64,000 nt of DNA, taken from Cenococcum geophilum 1.58. Taxonomy: Eukaryota > Ascomycota > Dothideomycetes > Gloniales > Gloniaceae. Position 1 is the first letter of the stretch. Each line of letters opens with the position of its first letter. Below the pieces are notes generated by a model. The model was not told the origin of the DNA. It saw only the letters and a program-made list of their open reading frames with translations, and ran no database searches. Location of the stretch: positions 1,488,001 to 1,552,000 of the forward strand of contig KV748213.1 in NCBI GenBank assembly GCA_001692895.1, given 5' to 3'. This document shows, piece by piece, positions 46,160 through 57,800 of the stretch. The position numbers were made by a program, and so were the translations under genes.

Positions 46160-46660
46160 CATACTTATAGTGCCTCCTCCCATCTATAAATACTCCCTCC
46201 TCTATACCTTCCTCTCTTCTTTTCTTCTTTTTATAAGAGCTGGAGGCGCTCTAATACTTCTCCCTAGTCCCCACTAAGGGATTTATTAGTTGACATAGTA
46301 ATATAGATAGTATTAGACGAGGAGATAGGCAAGAGAGAAGATAGAAAGGATAGAGGAGCCTCTAGTATGTGTTAGTTAAGCAATATTAATAGCTATATTA
46401 TGGCTGCCTAATCTCCTGTTTATAGGCCTCCTCCTATTTATAAATACTCCCTCCTCTATACCTTTCTCTCTTCTTCTTTCTTTTTCCTTATAAGAGCTAA
46501 AGGCGCTTTAATACTCCTTAATCTCCACTAAGGGATCTATTGATTAATATAGCGATATAGATAGCATCGGATAAGGAGATAGGTAAGAGAGAAGATAGGA
46601 AGGACGGAGGAACCTTCGGTAGGTATTAGTCAAGCAATATTAATAGCGGTTTTTATTACC
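46160..46660. repeat. Right-arm copies of the ~250-bp tandem unit
   Basis: Two units, each with CTCCCTCCTCTATACC, a pyrimidine-rich TTCTTTCTTTTT-like tract and TAGTCAAGCAATATTAATAG ends. They are inverted relative to 8611-9090. Confidence 0.72.
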
Positions 46661-47288
46661 CAAAAATTGCGTTATATAATAATATTTAGGAACGCAAATA
46701 TATACCCCCGTCCCATACTTACACCACCACTAAATATTTTAAATTTTATACTCGGAGCTACTTATAATAGATATTCCAAGAAGATCTACTAGTTTAAAGC
46801 TCTATAATTAAACGTTATTAACGTTTTATATAGGGGTCATTAATTAAGCTCCTAGGATATAATTTTTAAAGTTTAATACTATACTAATATTATAACCTTC
46901 TTACAGTGGCCAAGCTACCCCTAATCTCCTCCCCCTCTTCCCTCCTCCCATTACTCGGCGCTAAGCTATTATATTATCGCTAAGCTATCGCGTTATTATA
47001 CGTCCAAACTAGGTAGGCAATAACGTGGTTACTTAATTATATTAGACGTCTCTATATATAGTTATATCTCTTTTTATACGCGTATTTAATTAAGTTAGGG
47101 TAGTAGACTTACTTTAATTCCAGCTATGCGGCGATTTAGTTATTAAGCATTAAAAATATTTAGTATATAAAGCTTTAAATTAGAATTATAATCTACTATA
47201 TTAGATCCTACGTAGAGGGCTCCATATTAAAGCTCTGCAGTCTAAATAAATACTAGATTCGTAACCAATATAATCTTTAAGCCTAGCT

Positions 47289-47352
47289 TAAGTAGGGCGC
47301 CTTAGTTACTGTAGTAGATTCTTACCTAGTAGTAACTAAGGCGCCTTAATCT
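47289..47352. repeat. Short quasi-palindrome (GGCGCC type)
   Basis: Right-arm copy of 1941-2006, with GGCGCCTTAGTTACT and AGTAACTAAGGCGCC arms that are almost perfect. Confidence 0.65.
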
Positions 47353-47536
47353 TACTACTACTTCTAAATTAAGCAAAAGCTCTATATAGGGGGGTCCCAG
47401 GGGGTCTCCCCCTAGAAAACCTTATCTCTATAAATATTAATTAAAGTCTATATAATAAAGCTCTAAAATTAATTAGCTTATTACTTATAAACTTAGATTA
47501 AAATTTACATTAGGGGACTAACGTTCCGCATGTTAT

Positions 47537-47737
47537 ATAGTATCCCTTTATTAACTTTAAATAATAAATTAAGGGCGCCACTAATTATATACACTATAGC
47601 TCTTAGAAGCTCGTGCCACTTCGTACACACTGCCGGCTCGTATATACTAAAATCCGAAAATTATAATAATTTTAAGAAAGCTATTTAGAAGTAAGGCCTC
47701 AAATATATTGGAGCTAGGTGTTCAGAGGCTGCCAAGA
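47537..47737. other. Spacer between the right arm and copia 4
   Basis: 200 bp of AT-rich sequence. No gene or repeat is recognised. Confidence 0.3.
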
Positions 47738-47932
47738 TATCAGAATTAAGCGAGAGGTGCTGACTAAGCTCTGGACACATTGCGAGGACGAAGTCCGCAT
47801 GTAATCTATATAGACATTAACCATATCTACTACATCACGAATCAATCAATATTCATCGTCTGCGTCATCTCTATCATTAATTAGACCCTCAAAATACCTC
47901 CGCTATAACCCCATAACCTTGTAATTCTAACA
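47738..47932 (+). repeat. 5' LTR of copia 4
   Basis: 195 bp, TATCAGAATTAAG (originally TGTCAG, as in the partner) to AATTCTAACA. Several transitions relative to 52418-52612. Confidence 0.92.
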
Positions 47933-47989
47933 GGTTATAAGCCCGGATAGCAACACCTCTCCTAACTTGAAAATTAACCCCTAAAATGA

Positions 47990-48880
47990 CCTCATCTACC
48001 TTAACCTCAACGGCGCCTATATACGATTACAAGGCCGGTAAAATCATCACCTTTAATAGAGACAACTTCGCAGATTAGGAGCGCACCTGCAAAGCAGCCC
48101 TAATTATAGCAAAAGAATAGGATTTTATCACTAGTACAGAGGACCTAGCTTAAGTTAATTTAGCTAATAGGAGAAGAAAAAGGGGGGAAGCGAACAAGAT
48201 TATCTTTAACTCTATAGGAGACGACCGTTAGGAAGAGATACATACAATAATAAAGGAGTATAATATTTAGGGAATGTGGGAAGGAATAAAGAAGTTTAAT
48301 AAGGCCAATAACGAGGTCTATATCTCTAGACTTTATAGGGAGTTCTACAGCACTATATTTAACCCTATAAAGATACAAATCGTCGAGTTCCTTTATATAC
48401 TAAATCAATTTAAGATTAATCTAGCCTTAATATCTCAAGCACTTACTAACGACGATATTAAAGAGCAACTCCTCCTAGCCCTACTAAGCGATGTTATATA
48501 GTAGAATGCGAAGACCTAGTATCTACGAGATAAACAAGACCTTAAGAGTTGCATTACCCTTCTTTAGGAACAAGAGACTGCTCTCCCTACACAAGCACAA
48601 ACTATAGTACTCGCCAACGAAAGGAAAGACAAACCTAGGGGGAGAAGGGGAAACCAAGGTCGAATAAGAGGCAGAGGTCGTGCTAGTAGATTCGATCATT
48701 CCTCACGTTACAGCTCGTCGTCTTAAGTCAGCAAAGAGCTAAGATAACCAGAAAGAGACGAGTGTCAAGTATATTATCAAAAAGGTCACTACTAGAAAGA
48801 CTATCCCCTGCTTAGACAATTCCGATTTAATAACGCCAAGAAGAAAGATTAAGGTTTTCCTAAGGTAAAGGAAGTAGGAA
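47990..48880 (+). pseudogene. Gag relic of copia 4
   Basis: The start MTSSTLTSTAPIYDYKAGK is at 47990. A capsid-like helical region has YILNQFKINLALISQALTN near 48395. An Arg/Gly-rich stretch (RGRGRASRF, near 48670) precedes a CCHC knuckle with one Cys changed to Tyr (CQVYYQKGHY near 48765). A 75-codon open piece survives at 48274-48501. Several Trp/Gln codons are stops. Gag would form the virus-like particle and bind RNA. Confidence 0.82.
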
Positions 48881-48949
48881 ATATAGCTATAGCTAAGGAA
48901 GAATTTAATAGTAATTTAATCTACCTTAACCTTAACCCTAACCCTAAAC

Positions 48950-51900
48950 GTGCTATGCTTACGACAATATTACTAGCTTAGGCTCTTAACTTAGGAGTAA
49001 CTAAGCACTTTATTAGTAACTAATTAGACCTAGTATATTTAAAGAGGTGGAATACACCTTATTAGGTCCGTACTGCAAATAAGATTATTATCCCTGCTAT
49101 AGGCTATAGCTAAGTTTAAATCGACAGCCTAAGGCTAAAAGACGTCTAGCTTATACCTTTATTTAAGACAATCAAGCTAATCTTAATAAGGACTCTTACT
49201 TAGGAAGGCTACTCGATTACCTTTAATATAGATAATTAAGCTACTAGTTAGTATAAATTAGGGGCGACATTTAAGGCCACTATAAAGAACAACCTCTACG
49301 TACTATAAAAGCCTTAGGGAGCATTTAATGCGACAGTGGAAGCACATAATTTATAATTAAACATCAATAAAATAGATACTAAACTATAGCATCGCCGAAC
49401 TAGACACACAAACTATAGTAATCTGCTTAAGCTATAGTACTCCTTACTAGGTATATAGTTTAGGAAGAAAGTAGTGCTAGTTAGTAAAAGTATATACAAA
49501 GCTTATCTAGCTAGGAAGATGCGAGAAATACTAAATAAGAAGATAACTAAGTGCGAGAAGATACCTGGTTAAGGGCTATATTTTAATACTATAGGACAAA
49601 TCGGTATATTAATTAGAGCCTATAACTACTACCTACTAGCCCTAAATAACGCCACACGCTATACTTAGGTTATCCCTCTTAAGACCCTCTAAACCAAAGA
49701 GGTACTACCGTATATTAAAAAGATCATTATAAGGGTAGAGAGGTTTATAGGGACTAAAGCTGCATAGATTTGAGCGGATAATGGAAAGGGGGAGTTCGGC
49801 CATAGATTCTAAGACAAATTAATACCCTAGGGTATTAATTTTAAGCCTTGCCCGCTATATAAGCACTTATACAATAGCGTAATTAAGCGCGCAATCTATA
49901 TAGTCGACTATAAGACAAGGTCACTTCTATTTTAAGGAAATATACTAGTTAAACTCTAGTGCTATGCAGTCGAACACGCTGTCTAGATTAAGAATTAAGT
50001 ACCGACCTTAGCACTTCCATTTAACGAATTTAAGTATAGTGGTGCTATTATACCGTACGAGGCATATACCTAACGAGTCCCTAACTTAAAGAATCTAGTT
50101 ATCTTTAGGTATTACGCTAACCCAATTAATATACTTAAGAAACACCCTAGGAAGTATAATTTAAGAATAAAGCCTAACTACGTTTTTATGGGATTAAAAG
50201 GGAGTAGTTAATTTAAAATAATAAACCTATATACCTAAGAAATTAAGCTCTTTAGAGATGCTAAAGTAAATAAATATAGGTTCCCTTATAGAGTATGTTA
50301 GGTATAGGCTATGAGCCAAGCTGCGAACTAACTTAGACCTTCCCTTACTATCTTAAACGGGCCGACAGAGACTCTAGTTGCGAGAACTAAGAGTAGGCTA
50401 GATAGTAACTAAGTAGGCCGCTTAAGCTAAGTGGGAAGCCCAGGTTAAGACCGAGTAGGCCGCTTAAATTAAGTAGGATACTTAAATCTATAAGGTAATG
50501 CTAAGGGTAGAACGCCTATATAAAGTACGTTAATACATATTCTTTATACGCAGAGAATAAGGTCTAAAAGGTTACTAAATATAAAGGTTTTTAACGATAT
50601 AGTGGTTTAGTTAGTAATAGCTATAAAAGCTATCCACCTAAAAGCTAAAAACACTACCTCCTTAGGAGCACCTATAGCACCATTTAACGCCATTAAGCTA
50701 GATTAGGCCTTAAGGGAGGACGCTCTTAGCTAAATAAAAGCTATCTTTAACAAATTTCTCCCTCTTAAAAGAATATACACCTATATTACTATAAAGGGGA
50801 GAGTACTAGAAGGAAGGTTATTACTCTTAAGTAAGCTAGTTCTAAAGCACAAGTATAACACTAAGGGAGAAGTAATTTGTAAGAAGGTAAGACTATATAT
50901 TTAGGGAGATAAGCAGACCCCTAATATCGACTACTTTAAGATATTTACGTCTATTATATAATACGACACCTTTAGGTTTCTAATAGTAAAGATAACAGCT
51001 AAAGACCTTAAGCTCGACTATATTAACGTCAAAATTATATTCTTAAACCTGCCGTTATAAGAATAGATTTATATATAGATTTCTAACCTTTTAAGAGACT
51101 TTAAACCTAACCTTAAGGGGGTAAAAGACGTCTACTTAAAGCTAAATAAGTTACTCTATGGCCTAAATCAGGCACTAAGAGAATGGTTTTAAATAGTTAA
51201 GAAGTTCTTTAAGAATATAGGTTTAAAATTAGCTAAGGCTGACCCTAATCTCTTTATAGGAAATGGAGTATATATCTTATTATTTATTAATAATATACTA
51301 ATCGTAGGAAAGTACCAATACCTTAATATTATAAAGATAAGAATTTTAAGAGAATGGAGATATAAAGACCTAGGTCCTATAGAGGTATTTATAGGCTTCT
51401 AAATTAAACCCTTAAGCTATATTAAACGATGTATACCAAGAAGCTACTTAAATAGCTAAAAATAGACAACTATAACCCGTCTAAGCTACTAATACCAGCT
51501 AGCACTGTTCTAAAACCTAATATTAAAAGTCCCCTTAAGTACGATAATACGACAGTATACCGATAGATTATTAACTCTATAATCTACCTATTAAACTATA
51601 CACGTCTTAATATTAGCTATGCTGTTAGTTAGTTAGCTAGATTTATAGCAGCACTAGGAGAATTATATTACCGTTTAAGTAAGCAGCTGCTATAGTATCT
51701 AAACGGCACTCTTAAAATTGGAATTACTTAAATTAAAAGATCTACCTCCCCTTATATAAGCTTACGTTAACTAACTTACCTACTAGCTATAGTATCTTTA
51801 CTAACGCTATATAGGGAACAGAACACGATCGGATATTATTTTAAGGTATAGCAGTTATACGCTATAGAGGAGCCGTAATCTAGATAGCTTAAAGGCAGAA

Positions 51901-52263
51901 GTTAATAGCACTAAGTTTGATAAAAGTAGAGATTATAGCAGCGTTAGAAGGAGTAAGGTTAGTAGTATAGCTTAAGAAGCTAATAAGAGATCTAGGGGAG
52001 AGAGACGACAACAACAACCCTTTTATCCCTACGCTCTACTGTGACAATAAGGGTATAGTTAACCTTTTATACAACACGAAACACCACTAGAAAGCCAAGC
52101 ATATTAAGACTTAATACCTCTTTGTACAAAACGACATAGTTTAGCAAGATTACTTTAAAGTGGTACATATACCAGGTAAAGATTAACCTAAAGATATGCT
52201 CATAAAGCAGCTACCAATTAACCAATTTACGAAGCACTGTATAACGCTAGGAATTAGTAACTG
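48950..52263 (+). pseudogene. Pol relic of copia 4 (protease, integrase, RT, RNase H)
   Basis: Protease region near 48970-49090. Integrase zinc-binding HRRTRHTNYSNLLKLQY near 49395. Integrase core with TKAA-I-ADNGKGEF near 49760 and YKHLYNSVIKRAI near 49865. Reverse transcriptase near 50950-51400 with KLLYGLNQALREWF and YILLFINNILIVGK, where FINN replaces the catalytic F/Y-V-D-D by G-to-A changes. RNase H with CDNKGIVNLLYN near 52045 and KDMLIKQLP near 52190. The likely end is TGA at 52261. The order protease-integrase-RT-RNase H is diagnostic of copia. The frame is broken throughout. Confidence 0.88.
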
Positions 52264-52417
52264 ACGGAGTAAGCAACGGAGCAAGTGACAGAGGTTTTTC
52301 GCCTACTATAGGTTTTCCCTCCGTACGTAGGCCAAATGGCACTTGCAAGGTATTTGGGAATAGCCTCATAATTGCCTATTTAGGACAGACGAGGAGAGCG
52401 TCGTCAGCATGGGGGAG

Positions 52418-52612
52418 TGTCAGAATTAAGCGAGAGGTGCTGACTAAGCTCTGGACACATTGCGAGGCCGAAGTCCGCATGCAATCTATATAGACATCAA
52501 CCGTATCTACTGCATCACGAATCAATCAATATTCATCGTCTGCGTCATCTCTATTATCAATTAGACCCTCAAGATAGCTCCGCTGTAACCCCATGACCTT
52601 GTAATTCCAACA
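52418..52612 (+). repeat. 3' LTR of copia 4
   Basis: 195 bp, TGTCAGAATTAAG to AATTCCAACA. It is the less mutated copy. Confidence 0.92.
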
Positions 52613-52646
52613 CGGGAGACCGAGGGTGCGATTCCCGACGGTCGCA
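52613..52646 (+). tRNA. tRNA-Asp-like 3' half (pseudo-tRNA fragment)
   Basis: CGGGAGACCGAGGGTGCGAT and the following TTCCCGACGG resemble the anticodon-stem 3' strand, variable loop and T arm of fungal tRNA-Asp, whose T loop is normally GGTTCGATTCC; here one T has become G and one stem base is altered. It abuts the copia 4 right LTR. No 5' half is found on the other side of the element, so it cannot fold as a tRNA. Confidence 0.5.
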
Positions 52647-54293
52647 CTTTGCTCTGGTAGTTGCAGTTAACGCGCATCTACAGGGGTTAGATGCGAGGGG
52701 GCGTTAGATGAGTCTGGCGCGGTTGCGACCCGGCAAGGCCTACGTTACTAGGAGACGCTAATATATGTGGGCTTCTTCTTGGTAGGCGGACCCCCTTATG
52801 GCAGGGCACTCAAGGACAAGCGCGCAGAAGGGAGGGCAATTGTAAGAGTATATATATTAGATCCCGTTACAGTCGCAATATATTCGCGAGTACAGTCTGT
52901 TTTTTTTTAGCTATTTAGCGACGTAGGGCGGGATATATTATAGTTACTCTATATATAAATAGGGTCCTATTTAGGTACTTAGTAAAAATAGATATTTAAG
53001 AATAGTTATAAATCCAAAATTATATACTATTAAGAACTTGCTAACTATTAAGTGGGGCTAAAGGCGTAATAGTCTAGAAATAGTTACTTTAGACTCTCTA
53101 AAGTTATAGTATATGCTATATAAAATTTAAACCCCCCTACCTTGCATTATATAAGCCAAGTTAACTTGGTTTTTATTATTCTATATATTAAGATATTGTT
53201 TTAGAGTCTTTTTAGTATCCTAAAAAGACTAGAGCTAAGTATAATATACTTAGTAGATATCTTAGCCTCACGGAGTATATATTCTATATTACTAACGGAC
53301 TTTAACGCACTTAACTTATATAGGTATAAGATGATATACTTTTACTAAGCTTAATTTAAAGATAGTATAAATACCCGCTTTTATGTTTATATTTCTAAAT
53401 ACCCTACTCTCTAGTTTATATGCTAGTAATTAAAGACGGGTTAAATTCCTTTAAATAATTCTTCTTAATTTTATACTTGTGCTTTTATAAATAAACTTCT
53501 ATATTACGGTTTATATTATCTATACTCTTATACTCCTATATTTAGTACTTTTCTATAATATTTCTTATTAACTCGTATAATAGAGCTAGAAACTCCCACT
53601 ATACTATCCGTGCTATAACTATATTAAATAGCTGCTTCGGTTCTACCGGCGTTTAATTTATTATAAGCTAAAATACTAAGTTCGCCTAGTTAAATAAGTC
53701 GCTTTTAATACTTACCTAGCGCTATATCTTACTAAGCCAAAATAAGTCCCCTAAATATATAGATCTAAGATATAGTATATTATAGCTATTGCGGAACTAT
53801 ACAGAGACAAAGCCTATAAGCGTAATAGATAGGTTAAAATTTAGCTAGTAAACTAAGAGGTTTAAGTTGCTAAAGATAATACCGTAAGAATAGATAAATC
53901 TTAGCCTAGAAAGAAGCTAGAGCGCTTATTAAAGTACTAGCGGATAATATAGGCCTAAAATAGTAGCGGGTGCTAATTTAGAATTACTTAGATATATTTC
54001 CTTCTAGTATTAAAGGAGAAAATTAGTTAGTGGCGGTCCTAACGGATATATAAGGACTAGTAGGCCTATTTATATATCTTATTAAAGGTATCTAGTATAT
54101 AGCTTTTAGCAACGTATATAGAATAATTAAAGTATAAAGGGATAATAAATAGGATAAGATATGGGTGCGATTTACTAATCTGCTTATAAGCGATATATAT
54201 CTTAAAGTACTCTAAGAACTTAGCTTATTAGCGCTAGTATTTATCTAAGGAGTTATTACTATTATAATTTTTTAGGATAAGAATAATAGTAGA
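52647..54293. other. Unassigned stretch between copia 4 and copia 3
   Basis: The first 220 bp are G+C-rich and little mutated, ending in a run of nine T at about 52902. The rest is AT-rich. A minus-strand frame in 53400-53760 and a plus-strand frame in 53780-54250 look protein-like with many stops, but I do not recognise either. Confidence 0.35.
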
Positions 54294-54458
54294 TATTGGT
54301 CACATAGGATAACTCACTAATAACGACTACTTGAGTAGGTTACAGTGATGTTAGTTAATAAAGCTTGTTTTTAGAATAAGGAAGGACAAGGAGCTTAAGA
54401 CTCCTCGCTACGCTAGTGCCGCGGCGACACGTGACGACCGATTGCCTCATTCCCGACA
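54294..54458 (-). repeat. LTR of copia 3 (3' LTR in element orientation)
   Basis: 165 bp, TATTGG (TG mutated to TA) to CCCGACA. It shares CACGTGACG and GCCGCGGC modules with the LTRs of copia 1 and 2. Confidence 0.92.
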
Positions 54459-54605
54459 CTAGCAACTCTTCTTTTGCGGTTACCATCTATATATAAATAC
54501 TGCTTGACTAGCGTAGTTTTATAGGACCACTTTGTAATACCTTGTATATGCCCACCGATTAAGCCCAGTCATAAGACCGCAATTTACCGTAATCTGCTAT
54601 ATTCT

Positions 54606-54786
54606 GCCAGGCTATGGAATTCTGCCGAATTTTGCTAAGCTATAGACTTCTGCCAAATTCTGCTTAGCTATAGACTTCTGCCAAATTCTACTAAGCCATA
54701 GACTTCTGTTAAATTCTGCTTAGCTATAGACTTCTGCCAAATTCTGCTAAGCTATAGACTTCTGCCAAATTCTACTAAGCTATAGG
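54606..54786. repeat. 28-bp tandem repeat, about six units
   Basis: The unit is CTATAGACTTCTGCCAAATT plus CTGCTAAG. It lies in the non-coding region before the 3' LTR of copia 3. Copia 1 and copia 2 lack it. Confidence 0.88.
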
Positions 54787-54891
54787 ATTCTATAAAATTC
54801 TATAAAATTCTACTAAATTCTACCAGAACTGTAATAGCGTATAGTACGTGCCTATTAACTATTACTATTATAATATAAGTCTTGCTCCTAC

Positions 54892-57800
54892 TCCCTTTTA
54901 ACCTAACCTTTAACTTATATACGTAGAGTATTCGTATTAATAAATGTCTCTAGAGCCTTGTTTGGGTTTACCTTCGTTATTATATCTACTAGATTGTTTT
55001 AGCCGTTAATCTATTAAATTTTAAAGAGTTTTCGCCGTTTATAGGATTACTAAAGTGCTATAATATTAATTATAAGGCGCTTCTCCTTTGTGGTACTAAG
55101 CTTAACTAAACACTTATAGAGGGAGTATAAGTTGGTGTATATAATTATAGGGATAACGGGAANTTCGAGTTAATCTATAATTATCTTTAGGGTAGTTCCA
55201 ATTGCAATTACTATATTAACTCCGCTAACTATTCTATATATCTATAACGCTAGAACGCTTTAAGTAACGCGCTTACTCTTAGTTAAGCTCTAATAGATAA
55301 GATTACCGTAAATCGTAAAGTCATTTTCTCTAGTAAATTCGTTTATAATAATAATCTTATATCCTAACTAGGAGCTAAAATCTTTATTATTTATAAACGA
55401 TTTATTAATAAATACAAAGAGCTTAGCGGTGGGAAGATTAATAGGCACGTAGAGTAGTCCCTAATTAAAATAGTTTATTTGCTAGGAAAGACGTTTATTT
55501 AAGGCAAGAATGTTATCCTTAGTTAGTTTTTAGTATTAGGCGGCAATAGAGAGATTAAATAAAGCCTTAGGTTAATAGATAGAAGTAATATAAGCTCCGT
55601 AAGCGCGTTACTCTATATATCCTTACTTTAGAGAATTAACGTTAATATCATCGATCTTCTTACCTTAACCCTTCTAGCGTAAAGTAATAAAATCCTTATT
55701 TAGGGAGAGGATGTATCTATTAAAGAGTAATAGTGTTATTAAATTAAGCTTTTCCTTTGGCTTTATTATAAGATTTGCCTTTACTAGCTTATCTTCTTTA
55801 AGAGCTAAGAATTAGTTGTCTCCTAAGATAATTATATTATTAGTTTATATACCAACAATTCTAAATAGAGTTCCTATAGTTATAATAAGGAAGTAAGGAT
55901 CGAATATAAAAATAGTTATTAAAAGCTTCTCTTTATAGTGCTTGCTGTAGGTAGCCTACTAATAAGTTCCTACCTCTGCAATTCTATATAATGGCTTAAG
56001 CATAACCATAATTATATCCTTAGGATACTAGTAGCAAATTTACTCTGGAAGGTATGCTAATATTAAGCGCTAAAGGTGCGTCTCTAATTAGGTATAGGCC
56101 TAAGTAATATCTTATAGATAGACCGCTATTCTATTCTTTATTAGGGAGGGAGCTAATATAATAATAACTCGCTAACTAGCTCGTTGAATTATAGGAGATT
56201 ATATAAAAATTACCTCCTTACTATTATTATTATAGCCTTAAATAATAAGCCTTAAATTCTTAAATAGGGCGTTAGTAGCTTTGCCCTTAATCTCGTTAAC
56301 CATTTTTAACTTAAAGATGCGGACTTTATTAAACTTAGTAGGGTTATACTTCTCGAATTTAAAGACTCCTCTTACAATAAGACTATCAATCTCCTGCTTA
56401 TTAGATGCTTAAAAAGGAGCTCCTAAAGTTATAATACAACCTTCCTTTTAGAGCTATTTTACGAGTTTAAAGTTAGCCTTCTCCTTAGCTATTATAAAGG
56501 CCATTAATAGCTTAACTCTATTCTTAATGGCAGTAACGAATTACTCTTTAAAATTAATAAGATATTAGCGATTTTGTAATTCCTTTGGGCGACCTCTACC
56601 GCGTTATAGTTGCGGCGTATCTACTATAATTGTATTAGAATTGTGGTTGCCTTCTAGAGTATATTAATTATAGCTCTCCTTTAGGGCATCTTTTATAGTA
56701 TCCTGCAAAGGCTTAAAACTATTATCTTTATAATAAGACTTAATAACAGTTAAACGGAATTAAGTAGGTCTGTAAGGCATCTAAATAGTATAAGTTTAAC
56801 TATTAATTATAATAAGTTAATGTGGGCCTAATTATCCTCCCTTTTTACGCTATACACGTACCTTAGACTAGAGTAGTAGATTAAGCATAGTTAAGGTATT
56901 TAGGCTATTTCTTATTCCTAGTACGTTGTTAACCTGGCGTATAGTATAGAGATATTACACCTCCTTTGTTGCCTTATAAATAGCCTTAACTTATTACACA
57001 ACAAAAGGAAATAGTAGAGAATTATTAGTTATTTAAGGGTAGGCTCTAAAGACTAGCAACGTGGGTATAAGTCCATCTGGGCCAGCGGAATTATTAACAG
57101 CTTTAATAGCCATTTATAAGGTAAGTTCTTTGCTAGCGTTCTCTAGTTTTAAAGAGATAATCTTATATACGCGGCGTAATGACGCGTAATATCGCTTTAC
57201 TTTTTTAACGCTATTATATACTTTAATAGAAACTTCCTTAACCTTAATTACTATTGCCTTTATCTATTATTAAAACTCTATAGATAAGAAGTTCTTTCCT
57301 ATATTATAGACGATTTAATTAGGGGGTCTTAGGTAGATATTAATCTAGTATAATTAAAGGGTATCCTATACGTTCCTAGCTGACATATCCTTTAAGAATT
57401 ATGCAGCTTAAAAGGAGGTTAAGAAGTTAATAACTTGGAGTACTAGCTTACCGCTAAGATATATAACGTTAACAATAATATAGAAGTTAAAGTTATAGTT
57501 ATCTTTAAGGGTAAACTTAAATCGGCTAGGGGACTTCTAGTTTATTTAGTAGTGGTAGTAGTACTTTATAAGATGCTTAATTGCCTTAACTTTAACTTTA
57601 TAGCCTGCTTACTAAAGAACCCTAAGTAATTAATAAACGGATAGGTGGCTAAAACAACGGTGTAGTTGGCGTAACTCTAACTTAGTTAAATAGCTCTAAG
57701 CAATACTCTCTTCTAGTTATTAAAGGAGCAGCTAAGGGTAACCCTACTTACATATAATAGGTACCTAATTATCTCCCTACACGAGTATATTCTTAAGGTT

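Larger units (their letters stand above)
39672..47536. repeat. Right arm of the large inverted repeat
   Basis: 7865 bp in opposite orientation to 1758-26984. It contains Helitron 2, a divergent block (45398-45565), a copia gag relic, the tandem 250-bp units and quasi-palindromes. It preserves pre-insertion sites for copia 1 (near 47280), copia 2 (near 45845) and the Ginger-like element (near 43600). It carries one insertion of its own, the MITE at 39976-40239. Confidence 0.8.
47738..52612 (+). mobile_element. Copia-type LTR retrotransposon 4
   Basis: Two 195-bp LTRs (47738-47932 and 52418-52612) flank a plus-strand gag-pol relic of classical copia order. A GGGGGAG polypurine tract lies just before the right LTR, and a primer-binding-like GGTTATAAGCCCGG follows the left LTR. 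Flanking pentamers differ (CAAGA and CGGGA), so either the duplication has mutated or the element has recombined. Its coding sequence and LTRs are unrelated to those of copia 1-3. Confidence 0.9.

Noticed and set aside
39672-47536. The whole right arm as one 7.9-kb Helitron
   Set aside because: Similarity between arms breaks exactly at the RepHel 3' side (45398), and the outer part includes a copia gag relic and tandem units. No 3' hairpin-CTRR end was found at 47536. Still possible but not supported.
52613-52646. tRNA sequence as an uncleaved primer left on the element end
   Set aside because: A primer remnant after the 3' LTR would read as the reverse complement of the tRNA 3' end on the plus strand. 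Here the tRNA-like half is in sense orientation and starts in the anticodon stem.
54606-54786. CRISPR-like array
   Set aside because: Units are directly adjacent without unique spacers, in a fungal retrotransposon. It is an ordinary tandem repeat, as are those at 22091, 26041 and 63010.
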